From: Methylotenera sp. | GTDB taxonomy: Bacteria > Pseudomonadota > Gammaproteobacteria > Burkholderiales > Methylophilaceae | Length of the DNA: 64,000 nucleotides | Reading direction: 5' to 3' | Assembly (NCBI GenBank): GCA_030693535.1 | Contig: JAUYAL010000056.1 | Coordinates: 25,914-89,913, forward strand | Shown here: in pieces, positions 9,383 to 18,524 of the stretch | Numbering within the stretch: the first letter of the stretch is position 1 | How the letters are laid out: each line of letters starts with the position of its first letter | The notes under the pieces: model-generated | The model's database searches: none | What the model saw: only the letters and a program-made list of their open reading frames with translations | What the model was told of the DNA's origin: nothing | Translations under genes and position numbers: made by a program

Positions 9383-10258
9383 TTATGTCGGTTGTGAAAG
9401 TAATTCTTCCACGTGTTTTTTGATAATTGAGGCCATTTTTTTGGTGGGTAAGTCGTTATCATCATCGCCAAAAGGGTCTTCTATTTCTTCAGCAATCAGT
9501 TCTAAGCTTGCTAATACATAGAAAATAAACACCACGACTGGAATCACGTAGTAACCCAAGCTAAATACATAGCCAAACGGCAGTGTCATTACATAAAAGA
9601 AAATGAATTTCTTAATAAACGCACTGTAAGAATAGGGAATGGGTGTGTTTTTAATGCGTTCGCACGCGCCGCAAATATCGGTAAATGATTGTAGTTCGGC
9701 GTTAATGATATAAAACTGGTCGCCTGTTATTTTTCCTGTTGTATATAACTGATTTGCTTTTTGAAACAATAATTTAGCCACTTGGTTGGGGTTATGTTTG
9801 TGGTGGTCTATTTCTAAGTCTAAGCCTTCAAACAACATTTGGCCAACTTCTTCATTCAATAAATGTTTGGAAAGCACTGAGGCATAAGTTGGAATGGCTT
9901 TTTTAAAGAAATTGCGGTCGCTTTCATCGGATAAAAATGCGGAGAGTTTAAGAGCTAGGTTGCGACTGTTGTTGACTAATGCACCCCATAGCTTTCTGCC
10001 TTCCCACCATCGGTCATAGGCGGTGTTGGTTCTGTATGCCAATAATAAGGACAATACAAACCCAACGGTGGTATGCATTAACGGGATATTTTTAACATGA
10101 CTTTTATCGGAAAGTCTCCAATATTCTATTTCCAAGTAGGCTATGCCGCCAGAGTACAGGCCAATGAATATCATCATGGGAATGAGTCGTCGAAAGGTAT
10201 CAGATTCGTGAAATCGGAAGATAAACGTAATCCAATCTTTAGGATTGTATTGAATCAT
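9383..10258 (-). CDS. Bestrophin/YneE family membrane channel
   Basis: A bestrophin-like (UPF0187) membrane protein of about 291 residues. Bestrophin homologues form pentameric anion or cation channels. The conserved RTNTAYDRWWEGRKLWG segment follows TM1-2 (LIPMMIFIGLYSGGIAYL and VGFVLSLLLAY). The C-terminal membrane pair is FFYVMTLPFGYVFSLGYYVI and VVVFIFYVLASLELIAEEIE, leading into the acidic family signature EDPFGDDDNDLP. The ATG at 10258 is chosen because an AGGCAA ribosome-like site lies upstream and the family begins here. The 44 codons further upstream read into transposase debris. The transported ion is unknown. Confidence 0.87.
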   Translation of the reverse strand: MIQYNPKDWITFIFRFHESDTFRRLIPMMIFIGLYSGGIAYLEIEYWRLSDKSHVKNIPLMHTTVGFVLSLLLAYRTNTAYDRWWEGRKLWGALVNNSRNLALKLSAFLSDESDRNFFKKAIPTYASVLSKHLLNEEVGQMLFEGLDLEIDHHKHNPNQVAKLLFQKANQLYTTGKITGDQFYIINAELQSFTDICGACERIKNTPIPYSYSAFIKKFIFFYVMTLPFGYVFSLGYYVIPVVVFIFYVLASLELIAEEIEDPFGDDDNDLPTKKMASIIKKHVEELLSQPT

Positions 10259-10288
10259 TTTTTGTTGCCTGTTAAAGAAAATGAGGCG

Positions 10289-10297
10289 AGTATAGCA
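10289..10297 (-). promoter_or_regulatory. Extended -10 promoter element for bestrophin gene
   Basis: On the minus strand the bases read TGCTATACT, an extended -10 element about 30 bases before the ATG at 10258. No good -35 is seen, which extended -10 promoters tolerate. Inference from motif only. Confidence 0.35.
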
Positions 10298-10329
10298 TGA
10301 CAAAATTGCAGGCTGAAAAGAGAAGCAAT

Positions 10330-10455
10330 AGGGGTCAGGTCTTTCATTATCGCATTTCAGCACGATTAAATTGCTCTTGATTAGAAACAATTCTACTTAC
10401 GGCTGTGTAATGTACGCCAAAACAATCAGCCACTGCTGCCAGTGTATGTTGCCCC
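10330..10455 (-). pseudogene. C-terminal remnant of a REP-associated (Y1-type) transposase
   Basis: On the minus strand one frame reads GQHTLAAVADCFGVHYTAVS and then RIVSNQEQFNRAEMR before stops. This resembles the C-terminal helix-turn-helix tail of REP-associated tyrosine transposases, where forms such as FGVHYSTVSR are common. The downstream stretch corresponding to GGGGTCAGGTCTTTCATTAT (plus strand, 10329-10348) also resembles sequence often found behind such genes. No start, catalytic HUH motif or tyrosine remains. It is a scar between cca and the bestrophin gene. Confidence 0.55.
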
Positions 10456-10547
10456 GACAGTTAAGCTAGCGCTAACGCTTGCTTTTACGGGAACTGTTCA
10501 GCAAAGGTTGAAGCGGTTGGCTGATGAATCGGCGTTGTAAACCATGC

Positions 10548-11756
10548 TCACAAAACCTGCTTAACTGCTGTTAACCTTGCCTCAAATATTGCTACTTTAA
10601 TTTTTTCAGATTCACTAAATTTACTAGCCACCTCACCTGCATCAATACTTGATGCAGCATCCAGCACTTTTAACATTAAATCTGATTCAGATAAGGCGCA
10701 GTTTCCATGTCCTGTTCTGCCACGTGAATCAGCTTCGCAGGCTTTTAGGAAATCTTTAAATCTATTTGGTTGGCGAACAGCATCTAATTCGATTAAAAAT
10801 TCCAATAGTGTGTTTGGCCGCATTTGATGCACTTGATGTAATTTCCCATGAAATTTAGTAACTATCTGCGCCAGCTCTTTGCAATCATTGGGAACTCTTA
10901 AGCGTTTAGCTATGTCTTTTAGCAAGCTTACACCACGCAACTCGTGGCCAATATGTCGTGGCAAAGCATCTGTAGGCGTAGTACCTTTACCTAAGTCGTG
11001 CATTAAGGCGGCAAAACGAACTGGCAAACTAAAGCTTTGTTTTGCTGTGTAGTCAATCACCATCATAATATGCACACCCGTATCAATCTCTGGGTGATGT
11101 AGTACAGGTTGCGGTATCCCCCAGAGTTTATCCAGTTCAGGAAGTATTTTTTGCAGTGCGCCACATGCACGTAAAGCATCAAACATTCGGCTTGGCATGA
11201 TTTCCATGAGGCCTTTTGCAAGCTCCTGCCATACGCGCTCTGCAACTAGCGCGTCAACCTCCCCCGCCTTCACCATCATCTGCATTAGTTGCTTTGTTTC
11301 TGGTGCTATCGAAAAATCAGGATACCTAGCGGCAAATCGTGCTGTACGCAAAATTCTGACAGGATCTTCTGCAAAGGCATCGCTGATATGGCGCAGGGTT
11401 TTAGCTTCAATATCTGCTAGGCCGTTGTATGGGTCAATCAATTGCCCGTCATCAGTCTTGGCAATGGCGTTCACAGTCAAATCACGGCGAGCAAGGTCTT
11501 CTTCAAGGGTAACATCGGCTGCAGCGTGAACCACGAAACCCTTATAACCACTGCCACTTTTACGTTCTGTGCGTGCAAGAGCATACTCATCGTGCGTCTT
11601 AGGATGTAAAAAAACTGGGAAATCTTTCCCTACTGGCTTAAAACCAGCGCTTATCATCGCTGCAGGTGTGCTGCCAACCACTACAAAATCTTTATCTTTA
11701 ACCGAAAAGCCTAGTAACTCATCACGTACGGCACCACCCACCATATAAATTTTCAT
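10548..11756 (-). CDS. cca: CCA-adding tRNA nucleotidyltransferase with HD domain
   Basis: Adds or repairs the 3' CCA of tRNA without a template. The nucleotidyltransferase signature GGAVRDELLG is at residues 7-16, and the metal-binding DxD lies in VKDKDFVVVG. The ARRDLTVNAIA and EDPVRILRTARFAARY motifs follow, and the C-terminal HD phosphohydrolase domain has ALMHDLGKG. At 402 residues it matches the multifunctional E. coli-type enzyme, which also has phosphatase and phosphodiesterase activity. The gene is preceded by the NDUFA9-like gene 14 bases upstream, so the two are probably cotranscribed. Confidence 0.97.
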   Translation of the reverse strand: MKIYMVGGAVRDELLGFSVKDKDFVVVGSTPAAMISAGFKPVGKDFPVFLHPKTHDEYALARTERKSGSGYKGFVVHAAADVTLEEDLARRDLTVNAIAKTDDGQLIDPYNGLADIEAKTLRHISDAFAEDPVRILRTARFAARYPDFSIAPETKQLMQMMVKAGEVDALVAERVWQELAKGLMEIMPSRMFDALRACGALQKILPELDKLWGIPQPVLHHPEIDTGVHIMMVIDYTAKQSFSLPVRFAALMHDLGKGTTPTDALPRHIGHELRGVSLLKDIAKRLRVPNDCKELAQIVTKFHGKLHQVHQMRPNTLLEFLIELDAVRQPNRFKDFLKACEADSRGRTGHGNCALSESDLMLKVLDAASSIDAGEVASKFSESEKIKVAIFEARLTAVKQVL

Positions 11757-11770
11757 GGTGATGGGCTTTG

Positions 11771-12733
11771 TTACCTAGAAGCAGCGCGGCGAAAGCCGTC
11801 ATATGCACCACGTGGCGTTTGATCAACCAAGTATTGTGGCATGACGGTTTCTAGCGAAGTAGGAATTAAATTGAATATAGCGGGAAATGGCTCGTTGCTT
11901 ACGCTATCAACTTCCATTGAGCGTATGTTGTCGCGTGACATCAGCTTAATCGGCAATATCTCCATCAACAATGCTTGCGCATAAGATAGGCTATCATTTA
12001 ATCCAATAATCGGGCGTTGAATTTCTAGCGTATGCATCACCGCCTGCAATAATTGACGAAATGTGTAGACATTAGGCCCTGCTAACTCATAGGTTTGGCC
12101 ATAGCTAGCTGTATTTTCTAAGCACGCCACAAAACAGCTGGCGACATCTTCAACCCAGATTGGCTGAAATTTAGCATTCGGTTTAGCTAGCAATATGGCT
12201 GGTAATACTTTAAGCATCGTTGCGAATAAGTTAATAAATTTATCTCCACTACCAAAAATAATAGATGGCTTAAATATAGTGATATTTAATTGATCATGAT
12301 GCGTAGAAAGTGCTTCCTCACCTGCACCCTTAGAACGCAAATATTGGCTAGGCGCATTTTTATCAGCCCGCAAACTACTCATATGGATTAGGCGCTTAAT
12401 GTTTAGATCGATACAGATTTTAGCCAATTGAACTGGCAACTGATGATGTATGGCATTGAAGCCAAAACGGCGACTTTGATGCAAAATACCCAGTAGATTA
12501 ATGACTGCATCAGCACCTCTTAACGTAGAGTTCAATGCGTGATAATCCAACACATTGCATTCCACTACTCGCACGTTAGGCAACAAAAGCAAATGCTTCG
12601 CAATATCTCTACGGCGTGTTAATACCTTTACCGCATATCCAGCTGTTGCTAATTTTGCAACAATTGCACTGCCAACAAAGCCTGAACCGCCCAAGACACA
12701 AATTTCTTTTAATAAGCCTGATGTTCTAAACAT
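11771..12733 (-). CDS. NDUFA9-like NAD(P)-binding protein (atypical SDR)
   Basis: An atypical short-chain dehydrogenase fold of 320 residues. The dinucleotide-binding motif ICVLGGSGFVGSAIVAKL sits at about residues 11-28. DAVINLLGIL, HMSSLRAD and YLRSKGAGEEAL follow in the order seen in complex I NDUFA9-subunit-family proteins. The serine of HMSS and the lysine of SKGAGE occupy the places of the SDR active-site residues. Bacterial members are widespread, with no settled function; a role in quinone or NADH metabolism has been suggested by homology only. The first 8 residues may be extra, but no better start was found. Confidence 0.86.
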   Translation of the reverse strand: MFRTSGLLKEICVLGGSGFVGSAIVAKLATAGYAVKVLTRRRDIAKHLLLLPNVRVVECNVLDYHALNSTLRGADAVINLLGILHQSRRFGFNAIHHQLPVQLAKICIDLNIKRLIHMSSLRADKNAPSQYLRSKGAGEEALSTHHDQLNITIFKPSIIFGSGDKFINLFATMLKVLPAILLAKPNAKFQPIWVEDVASCFVACLENTASYGQTYELAGPNVYTFRQLLQAVMHTLEIQRPIIGLNDSLSYAQALLMEILPIKLMSRDNIRSMEVDSVSNEPFPAIFNLIPTSLETVMPQYLVDQTPRGAYDGFRRAASR

Positions 12734-12796
12734 TTGAATCCTAAATTTTCTAGTAATATTTTACAGGTGAGTACCTAGTGATTATTGTAAACACAT

Positions 12797-14791
12797 TTAT
12801 TCCATAGCAGGAACATCTGCACTAATGTCCTCTGGCTTGCCACTTCCTGGAATTACACCTAAACGTGACTTTAAAGTTTGAATCTTAATATTCTTATTTT
12901 CAGAAAGCAGTCTTGGTGCATAAATTTGTGCATTAGCCATCACTTTTTGCACATAGTTCCTAGTTTCAAGAAAAGGAATACACTCAATATAAATAGCAGC
13001 TTCCAGTGGCCCAGTTGCCATCCAACGCTTTGCTCTGCTTGGCCCAGCATTATAGCCTGCTGTTGCCAATACGGCTTGTCCACCCATTAAGTCTAACGCG
13101 TAGCGCATATAGTAGGTGCCGAATTTAATGTTCGTACTTAACTCGTGAATCATGCTATGGTTATAATCATTCAAACCCATCCGCTTAGCTACCCATTTTG
13201 CTGTTGCTGGCATTATTTGCATTAGCCCTGACGCACCTACACCAGACTTAGCTTGATACATAAATCGACTTTCCTGGCGAGTGATTCCATACACCCAAGC
13301 TTCGTCCAAACCAACATCTGTGGCAGATGAGAGAAAAAGATCTCGATAAGGTGTTGGATAACGCAAATCAAAGTTATGTGTCACCTTGGTGTTATCAGCC
13401 GTACTAATCGCAATGTCATACCACTTTTGCCGCAAAGCATATTCAGCGGCTGCGAGTAATTGTTTATCATCAAAATTACGCGTTGCCCAAACCCATTCTG
13501 CTTTTGCTTCCCAGCGCATTTCTAAACGCTGCAGTTCCAATGCACGTTTAATCGCTGGCTGACTGGCTATTGCAGTGACTTCCAAATCGGTTACCTTATG
13601 CTCTACCGCTGGGTTACTCATAACACTTTCCAACTCTTCGGCTGCAAGCCAACCATAATAGTGGCGCTCAGTTGAAAGTTTGCTAAAAATTAAATTAGAT
13701 TCTGCTAAATTAGCGTGTTCTTTTATTGCATCATCTTTTTGCGCAAGCTCTTTTAACGCCCTGGCTTTCCAATAGCGCCATGCGCCTTCCTCTAATTGTT
13801 TAGCTTGCATGGCATTTAGTGCACCTAGCACTGTTTTCCAATCTTGAATACGCAAGGCTGCACGCACTTTCCATGCGAGTTGTTCATTATTTAATGCAAC
13901 GCTGTCTGCCAAAACGTAATAACTCAACGCCTGCGGATGATGACTGCGCGCCGCATGATAAGCAATACGCCCCCAGCCAACAGCACGATTGTCGATATCG
14001 AACAAGTTTTGCACTTTGCTATAAGTACTAATTGCAGCATCTAATTTCGTACGGGCCAAACGGTCAAGTGCGTATAAATTAAGCTCTACACCAAAACGCG
14101 TTTTAAATGATGCGGTTTTTTTATCCAACATGAGTTGTGGTGATTGATAGGCGCGATCTAGCAGCTTAAGTGTAGTAGGTTCAACATTCGGCAATCGAGT
14201 GATAACACTTTTAGCTAAACTTAATTTACCGTCTTGCAGCGCAAGTCTGAATCTAGCCCAAACATCATCGTTTGATAACTGACCCGTGCTTTTTAACACG
14301 TCAAATAATTGAGTACAATTACTTGGCAAATCAACTGTAGTCATCCACAAGTCTCTTGCATGTGAAGCGATTTCAGCATTACCTAATTGCAGATGGCCCA
14401 TCAAGGCATAGCACTGTATCGAAGTATCCTCGCGCTTTAAAAATTCTAGTTCATCAAAAAATGAACCCCAGTTTTGTTGCTTTGCCATTTTTTTTAACCA
14501 CTCACCGCGTAAGCGATCAGCAAAAGGCATGTCACTATATTGGGCTAAGAAATTCTGTACTTCTTCATCCCTAGCTTGCTCTAATCTAAGTAGCATCAAC
14601 CAATAATCTGCATAAGGCGCTAATATGTATTGCTGAGTTTTTAACTGCCTTACATCTTCAGTTAGAGCGATTTCATTTTTTGCAGCGTAAGACTCACGCG
14701 CATGTTGAAACAAGGACTCATCTGATAAGGCGAAAACCTTAGTGGAAAATGTGATAGCGGCTAGCGCTAATAGTAGGCGAATAAAATTCAT
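12797..14791 (-). CDS. slt: Soluble lytic murein transglycosylase
   Basis: Periplasmic exo-acting transglycosylase that cuts the MurNAc-GlcNAc bond and releases 1,6-anhydro muropeptides. A signal peptide (MNFIRLLLALAAITFSTKVFA) is clear. Then comes a long alpha-helical superhelix of tandem repeats, up to about residue 480, that forms the ring-like U and L domains of Slt70. The C-terminal lysozyme-like domain has the catalytic glutamate near residue 507 in RQESRFMYQAKSGVGASGL and MQIMPATAKWVA. ATAGYNAGPSRAKRW follows. The 664 residues are normal for Slt70. It lies directly beyond lpxC at the end of the cell-wall cluster. Confidence 0.95.
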   Translation of the reverse strand: MNFIRLLLALAAITFSTKVFALSDESLFQHARESYAAKNEIALTEDVRQLKTQQYILAPYADYWLMLLRLEQARDEEVQNFLAQYSDMPFADRLRGEWLKKMAKQQNWGSFFDELEFLKREDTSIQCYALMGHLQLGNAEIASHARDLWMTTVDLPSNCTQLFDVLKSTGQLSNDDVWARFRLALQDGKLSLAKSVITRLPNVEPTTLKLLDRAYQSPQLMLDKKTASFKTRFGVELNLYALDRLARTKLDAAISTYSKVQNLFDIDNRAVGWGRIAYHAARSHHPQALSYYVLADSVALNNEQLAWKVRAALRIQDWKTVLGALNAMQAKQLEEGAWRYWKARALKELAQKDDAIKEHANLAESNLIFSKLSTERHYYGWLAAEELESVMSNPAVEHKVTDLEVTAIASQPAIKRALELQRLEMRWEAKAEWVWATRNFDDKQLLAAAEYALRQKWYDIAISTADNTKVTHNFDLRYPTPYRDLFLSSATDVGLDEAWVYGITRQESRFMYQAKSGVGASGLMQIMPATAKWVAKRMGLNDYNHSMIHELSTNIKFGTYYMRYALDLMGGQAVLATAGYNAGPSRAKRWMATGPLEAAIYIECIPFLETRNYVQKVMANAQIYAPRLLSENKNIKIQTLKSRLGVIPGSGKPEDISADVPAME

Positions 14792-14809
14792 GTTACGCCC
14801 TTTTAGATT

Positions 14810-14829
14810 GCTGGCGCCAAATAGCCAGC
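14810..14829 (-). other. Hairpin between lpxC and slt
   Basis: GCTGGC at 14810-14815 pairs with GCCAGC at 14824-14829. It sits just after lpxC on the minus strand. No run of U follows in the transcript, so it is a weak terminator candidate at best. Confidence 0.35.
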
Positions 14830-14850
14830 CAAAATAAATAAATAAAAAAT

Positions 14851-15780
14851 TTAATAAATAGGTTCAGGAAACGCCGGCATTTCTAACATTGAAAAGGTAC
14901 TAGGTGCATCCTCTTGCTTTTCAAAAGTCACATATTCCCAAGCCGATTCATCTAGCATCAAGGCTCTAATCAACTGATTATTGAGCGCATGGCCAGATTT
15001 ATAAGCATAAAAAGCACCTAAAATAGAGTGCCCTAACATATACAAATCACCAATAGCATCTAAAACTTTGTGCTTAACAAACTCGTCTTCGTAACGCAAA
15101 CCGTCTGCATTCAGAACACGATACTCATCTAAAACAATCGCATTGTCTAAACTACCGCCACGCGCCAAGCCATTTGACCGCAAATACTCAACTTCATGCA
15201 TAAATCCGAAGGTGCGCGCACGGCTAATTTCTTTATTGTATGAATCTGTTGCAAAGTCAATTTGCACATTGCTACCAGAACTTTCAAATACCGGGTGATT
15301 AAATTGAATGGTGAAATCAATTTTAAAGCCATGATATGGTTCAAAACGAACCCATTTATCAGCATCAATGACTTCAACCGTTTTTTTAATGCGGATGAAT
15401 TTTTTGGCTGCAGCTTGTTCAACTAACCCTGCTTCTTGTAATAAAAATACAAAAGGGCCAGAACTTCCATCCATAATAGGGATTTCAGAAGCGTTAACAT
15501 CAATGTAAATGTTATCGACACCTAATCCCGCGAGTGCGGACATGATGTGTTCAACAGTAGCAACTCGCGCACCATTAGCCTCTAACGCAGAGCACAAACG
15601 TGTGTCATGCACTGCGCTAGGTGAAGCTAAAATCTCATTGGGTTGAGGCAGATCAACCCGTTTGAAAATAATGCCTGTATTGGGTGCAGCTGGGCGCAGG
15701 GTAAGAGTAACCTTCTCCCCGTTATGCAAACCAACACCAGTGGCGCTAATTGATTTCTTTAATGTGCGTTGCTTTAACAT
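14851..15780 (-). CDS. lpxC: UDP-3-O-acyl-N-acetylglucosamine deacetylase
   Basis: LpxC is the zinc-dependent, committed step of lipid A synthesis in the cytoplasm. The start [22 protein letters not shown] is typical. The first zinc histidine is in [13 protein letters not shown], and the second zinc histidine and aspartate are in [17 protein letters not shown]. The catalytic histidine is in [12 protein letters not shown]. Length of 309 residues is normal. It closes the dcw cluster downstream of ftsZ with a 185-base gap, as in many proteobacteria, and could be read from its own promoter in that gap. Confidence 0.98.
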   Translation of the reverse strand: MLKQRTLKKSISATGVGLHNGEKVTLTLRPAAPNTGIIFKRVDLPQPNEILASPSAVHDTRLCSALEANGARVATVEHIMSALAGLGVDNIYIDVNASEIPIMDGSSGPFVFLLQEAGLVEQAAAKKFIRIKKTVEVIDADKWVRFEPYHGFKIDFTIQFNHPVFESSGSNVQIDFATDSYNKEISRARTFGFMHEVEYLRSNGLARGGSLDNAIVLDEYRVLNADGLRYEDEFVKHKVLDAIGDLYMLGHSILGAFYAYKSGHALNNQLIRALMLDESAWEYVTFEKQEDAPSTFSMLEMPAFPEPIY

Positions 15781-15964
15781 TAATGTTTCAACATTTTCAT
15801 ATGAACTTCAAATACAAAAACTTAAAGTTACCTTAAAAGTAATATTTACCATACTAATCAAGCAAATAGTAGCATATTTAAACTACTAGTAGCTACGCAT
15901 TAACTGAACAGTATTAAACTTACTTGGGTAGTCTTGAAAGTTTTTGACATATTTTAATCAGTCA

Positions 15965-17146
15965 TTAATCCGCCTGTTTACGTAAAAATGCAGGAATATC
16001 ATACTCTTCAACACCTGACATTTTCATCGCTTCAACTTGCGCACGACGACTATTTGAACCAAACACTTGTGGCACTTCATCGGTCACAGCGCTTTCAAAT
16101 CCTGCGTTTCCACCAACAAACATAGGTTGATTAGTTGTGCCAGTACGTAATACTTCTTGTGGCATTACACGTAAAACAGGTTGTCGACGTTGAGCACCTG
16201 TTAAACCAGTAGCAACCATCGTTACACGTAAGCCATCACCCATGTTTTCATCAAACACATTACCAACTATCACAGTGGCGTCTTCTGCGGTAAAAGCTTT
16301 AATAGTATTCATTACATCATAGTACTCTTTCATTTTAAAAGAGGCTGAAGTAGTAATATTGACTAGAACGCCACGTGCATTTGCTAAGTTGACATCTTCA
16401 AGTAATGGACTTGCAACAGCCTGTTCTGCCGCAATACGCGCACGATCTGGACCAGAAGCTATCGCTGAACCCATCATCGCCATACCCATTTCGCTCATTA
16501 CTGTGCGTACATCTGCAAAGTCAACGTTAACTAAGCCTGGGCAATTGATTATTTCTGCAATACCAGAAACCGCATTGTGCAACACATCATTAGCTGCTCT
16601 GAAAGCTTCCAAAAATGGTACATCTTCGCCCAAAACTTCCATTAGCTTTTCGTTAGGAATCACGATTAAGGAATCTACATACTTTGATAATTCCTCCAGA
16701 CCCTCTGTGGCCACTTTAGTGCGTTTACCTTCAAATGAGAAAGGTTTAGTCACTACAGCAACCGTTAAAATACCCATCTCTTTTGCTATTTGTGCAATCA
16801 CAGGAGCCGCACCCGTGCCTGTACCACCACCCATACCTGCAGTAATAAACAGCATATCAGCACCATCAATCAATTCGGCAATTGCATCCCGATCTTCGAC
16901 CGCTGCTTCACGTCCAATCTCTGGTTTAGCTCCTGCTCCCAAGCCCTTGGTCATGGCAATACCCATTTGCAATACAGTTTTAGCTTGACTCTTTTTCAGC
17001 GCCTGTATATCTGTATTGGCACAAATAAATTCAACGCCACCGACGTTTTTTTCTATCATATGCGCCACAGCGTTACCACCACAACCACCTACCCCAATCA
17101 CCTTAATAACGGCTTCTTGAGAACTTTTTTCCATAATTTCAAACAT
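15965..17146 (-). CDS. ftsZ: Cell division protein FtsZ
   Basis: Tubulin-like GTPase that assembles the Z ring. The GTP-binding GGGTGTGAAP signature is near residue 105, the N-terminal domain has IKVIGVGGCGGNAV, and the T7 loop region has VNVDFADVR. A variable linker leads to the conserved C-terminal peptide EYDIPAFLRKQ, which binds FtsA and other partners. The ATG at 17146 is chosen because GAGGAG lies just upstream. A start 16 codons earlier lacks support. Length is then 393 residues. An inverted repeat lies in the 121 bases between ftsA and ftsZ. Confidence 0.98.
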   Translation of the reverse strand: MFEIMEKSSQEAVIKVIGVGGCGGNAVAHMIEKNVGGVEFICANTDIQALKKSQAKTVLQMGIAMTKGLGAGAKPEIGREAAVEDRDAIAELIDGADMLFITAGMGGGTGTGAAPVIAQIAKEMGILTVAVVTKPFSFEGKRTKVATEGLEELSKYVDSLIVIPNEKLMEVLGEDVPFLEAFRAANDVLHNAVSGIAEIINCPGLVNVDFADVRTVMSEMGMAMMGSAIASGPDRARIAAEQAVASPLLEDVNLANARGVLVNITTSASFKMKEYYDVMNTIKAFTAEDATVIVGNVFDENMGDGLRVTMVATGLTGAQRRQPVLRVMPQEVLRTGTTNQPMFVGGNAGFESAVTDEVPQVFGSNSRRAQVEAMKMSGVEEYDIPAFLRKQAD

Positions 17147-17171
17147 TGCGTATCTCCTCTTTTTTTGATAA

Positions 17172-17250
17172 TAGTCATTAGTTGATGCTCGCAACTAACA
17201 ACTGCTAACTAACTCTAAAACTGCCTTCCTTAACTAACTACTAATGACTA
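17172..17250. repeat. Inverted repeat in the ftsA-ftsZ gap
   Basis: TAGTCATTAGT at 17172-17182 and ACTAATGACTA at 17240-17250 are perfect 11-base inverted arms about 57 bases apart. The loop has further TTAGTTAG-like short repeats. In the transcript it would form a long hairpin between ftsA and the ftsZ ribosome site. Confidence 0.55.
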
Positions 17251-17267
17251 CAAACTATCGACTTATA

Positions 17268-18506
17268 CTAAAAATTTCCTGCAAACCAACTCTTCATTTT
17301 GTCCAATATCCGCCCAAATGAACTGGATTCCATTTGTCCGCTAATATGCCTTTCTAATTGTTGCTTGCCCATCAAGACTAAGCCAACCCCAGTTGCATAA
17401 CGAGGATTGCTGACCACTTCAGATAAGCCACCTACATAGCGTGGCAAACCCATACGCACTGGCATGTGAAAAACTTCTTCGCCTAACTCCACCATGCCAC
17501 GCATCATGGCTGATCCACCCGTAATAACAATGCCTGATGCAATCATTTCTTCCATGCCACTTCGACGTAATTCATTGAGCACTAGCTCATATAGCTCAAC
17601 CACTCGTGGCTCTAATACTTCAGCAAGCGTTTGTACTGATAATTGTCGAGGCTCACGACCATCTACACCTGGCACCTCTACAATTTCACGAGGGTCGGCT
17701 AGTTGTCGAAGTGCACAACCGTGTTTGACTTTGATGTCTTCCGCAGATTGTGTTGGCGTTCGAAATGCCACCGCGACATCATTCGTCATTTGATCACCAG
17801 CAATTGGCACCACTGCGGTATGTCGAATAGCGCCTTGTTTAAACACAGCAATGTCAGTCGTGCCACCACCAATATCCACTAAGCAAACACCCAACTCTTT
17901 TTCATCTTCAGTAAGTACTGCAAGACTTGAAGCTAACGGCTGAAGAATGAGGTCACTCACTTCAATACCGCAACGTTTGATGCACTTAACAATATTCTGT
18001 GCAGCAGCCACTGCACCCGTCACGATGTGCACTTTGACCTCAAGCTTCATACCACTCATACCTAGAGGCTCGCGCACATCTTCTTGGCCGTCGATAATAA
18101 ATTCTTGGGTCAATATATGTAGAATTTGCTGATCTGCTGGCAATGCGATTGCACGAGCTGTTTCAATCACGCGATCTACATCCATTTGCGAGACTTCGGC
18201 ATCTTTAATTTTCACCATGCCGTGTGAATTCAAGCTCTTGATATGGCTACCAGCAATGCCTGTATACACATTATTAATTTTACAATCCGCCATCAGCTCA
18301 GCTTCTTCAAGCGCCCTCTGTATTGACTGCATGGTTGATTCAATATTAATCACCACACCTTTTTTTAGACCTCGTGATAGATGTTGTCCTAACCCGATGA
18401 CTTTAACCGTGCCTTCTGGCTGTAATTCAGCAACGATGGCGACGATCTTAGATGTTCCTATATCCAGACCTACGATTAAATTCTTATCTTCTTTTGCTCT
18501 ACTCAT
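17268..18506 (-). CDS. ftsA: Cell division protein FtsA
   Basis: Actin-like ATPase that anchors FtsZ to the inner membrane and recruits later division proteins. The actin-fold phosphate 1 motif VGLDIGTSKIVAIV is at about residues 12-25. Phosphate 2 is VCLVDIGGGTTDIAVF, and the adenosine motif is SGIVITGGSAMMRGM. The last residues, KMKSWFAGNF, form the amphipathic membrane-targeting helix. The 412 residues are normal. It lies 18 bases after ftsQ. Confidence 0.98.
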   Translation of the reverse strand: MSRAKEDKNLIVGLDIGTSKIVAIVAELQPEGTVKVIGLGQHLSRGLKKGVVINIESTMQSIQRALEEAELMADCKINNVYTGIAGSHIKSLNSHGMVKIKDAEVSQMDVDRVIETARAIALPADQQILHILTQEFIIDGQEDVREPLGMSGMKLEVKVHIVTGAVAAAQNIVKCIKRCGIEVSDLILQPLASSLAVLTEDEKELGVCLVDIGGGTTDIAVFKQGAIRHTAVVPIAGDQMTNDVAVAFRTPTQSAEDIKVKHGCALRQLADPREIVEVPGVDGREPRQLSVQTLAEVLEPRVVELYELVLNELRRSGMEEMIASGIVITGGSAMMRGMVELGEEVFHMPVRMGLPRYVGGLSEVVSNPRYATGVGLVLMGKQQLERHISGQMESSSFGRILDKMKSWFAGNF

Positions 18507-18524
18507 GTCTTGCTCCCTCCGTGG

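Noticed and set aside
10259..10390. 44-codon N-terminal extension of the bestrophin gene
   Set aside because: It translates transposase debris and an apparent promoter; the family begins at the ATG at 10258, which has an AGGCAA site upstream.
16359..16988. 209-codon open frame opposite ftsZ
   Set aside because: Antisense shadow of the conserved ftsZ frame; Ser, Thr and Pro rich with no family match and no ribosome site.
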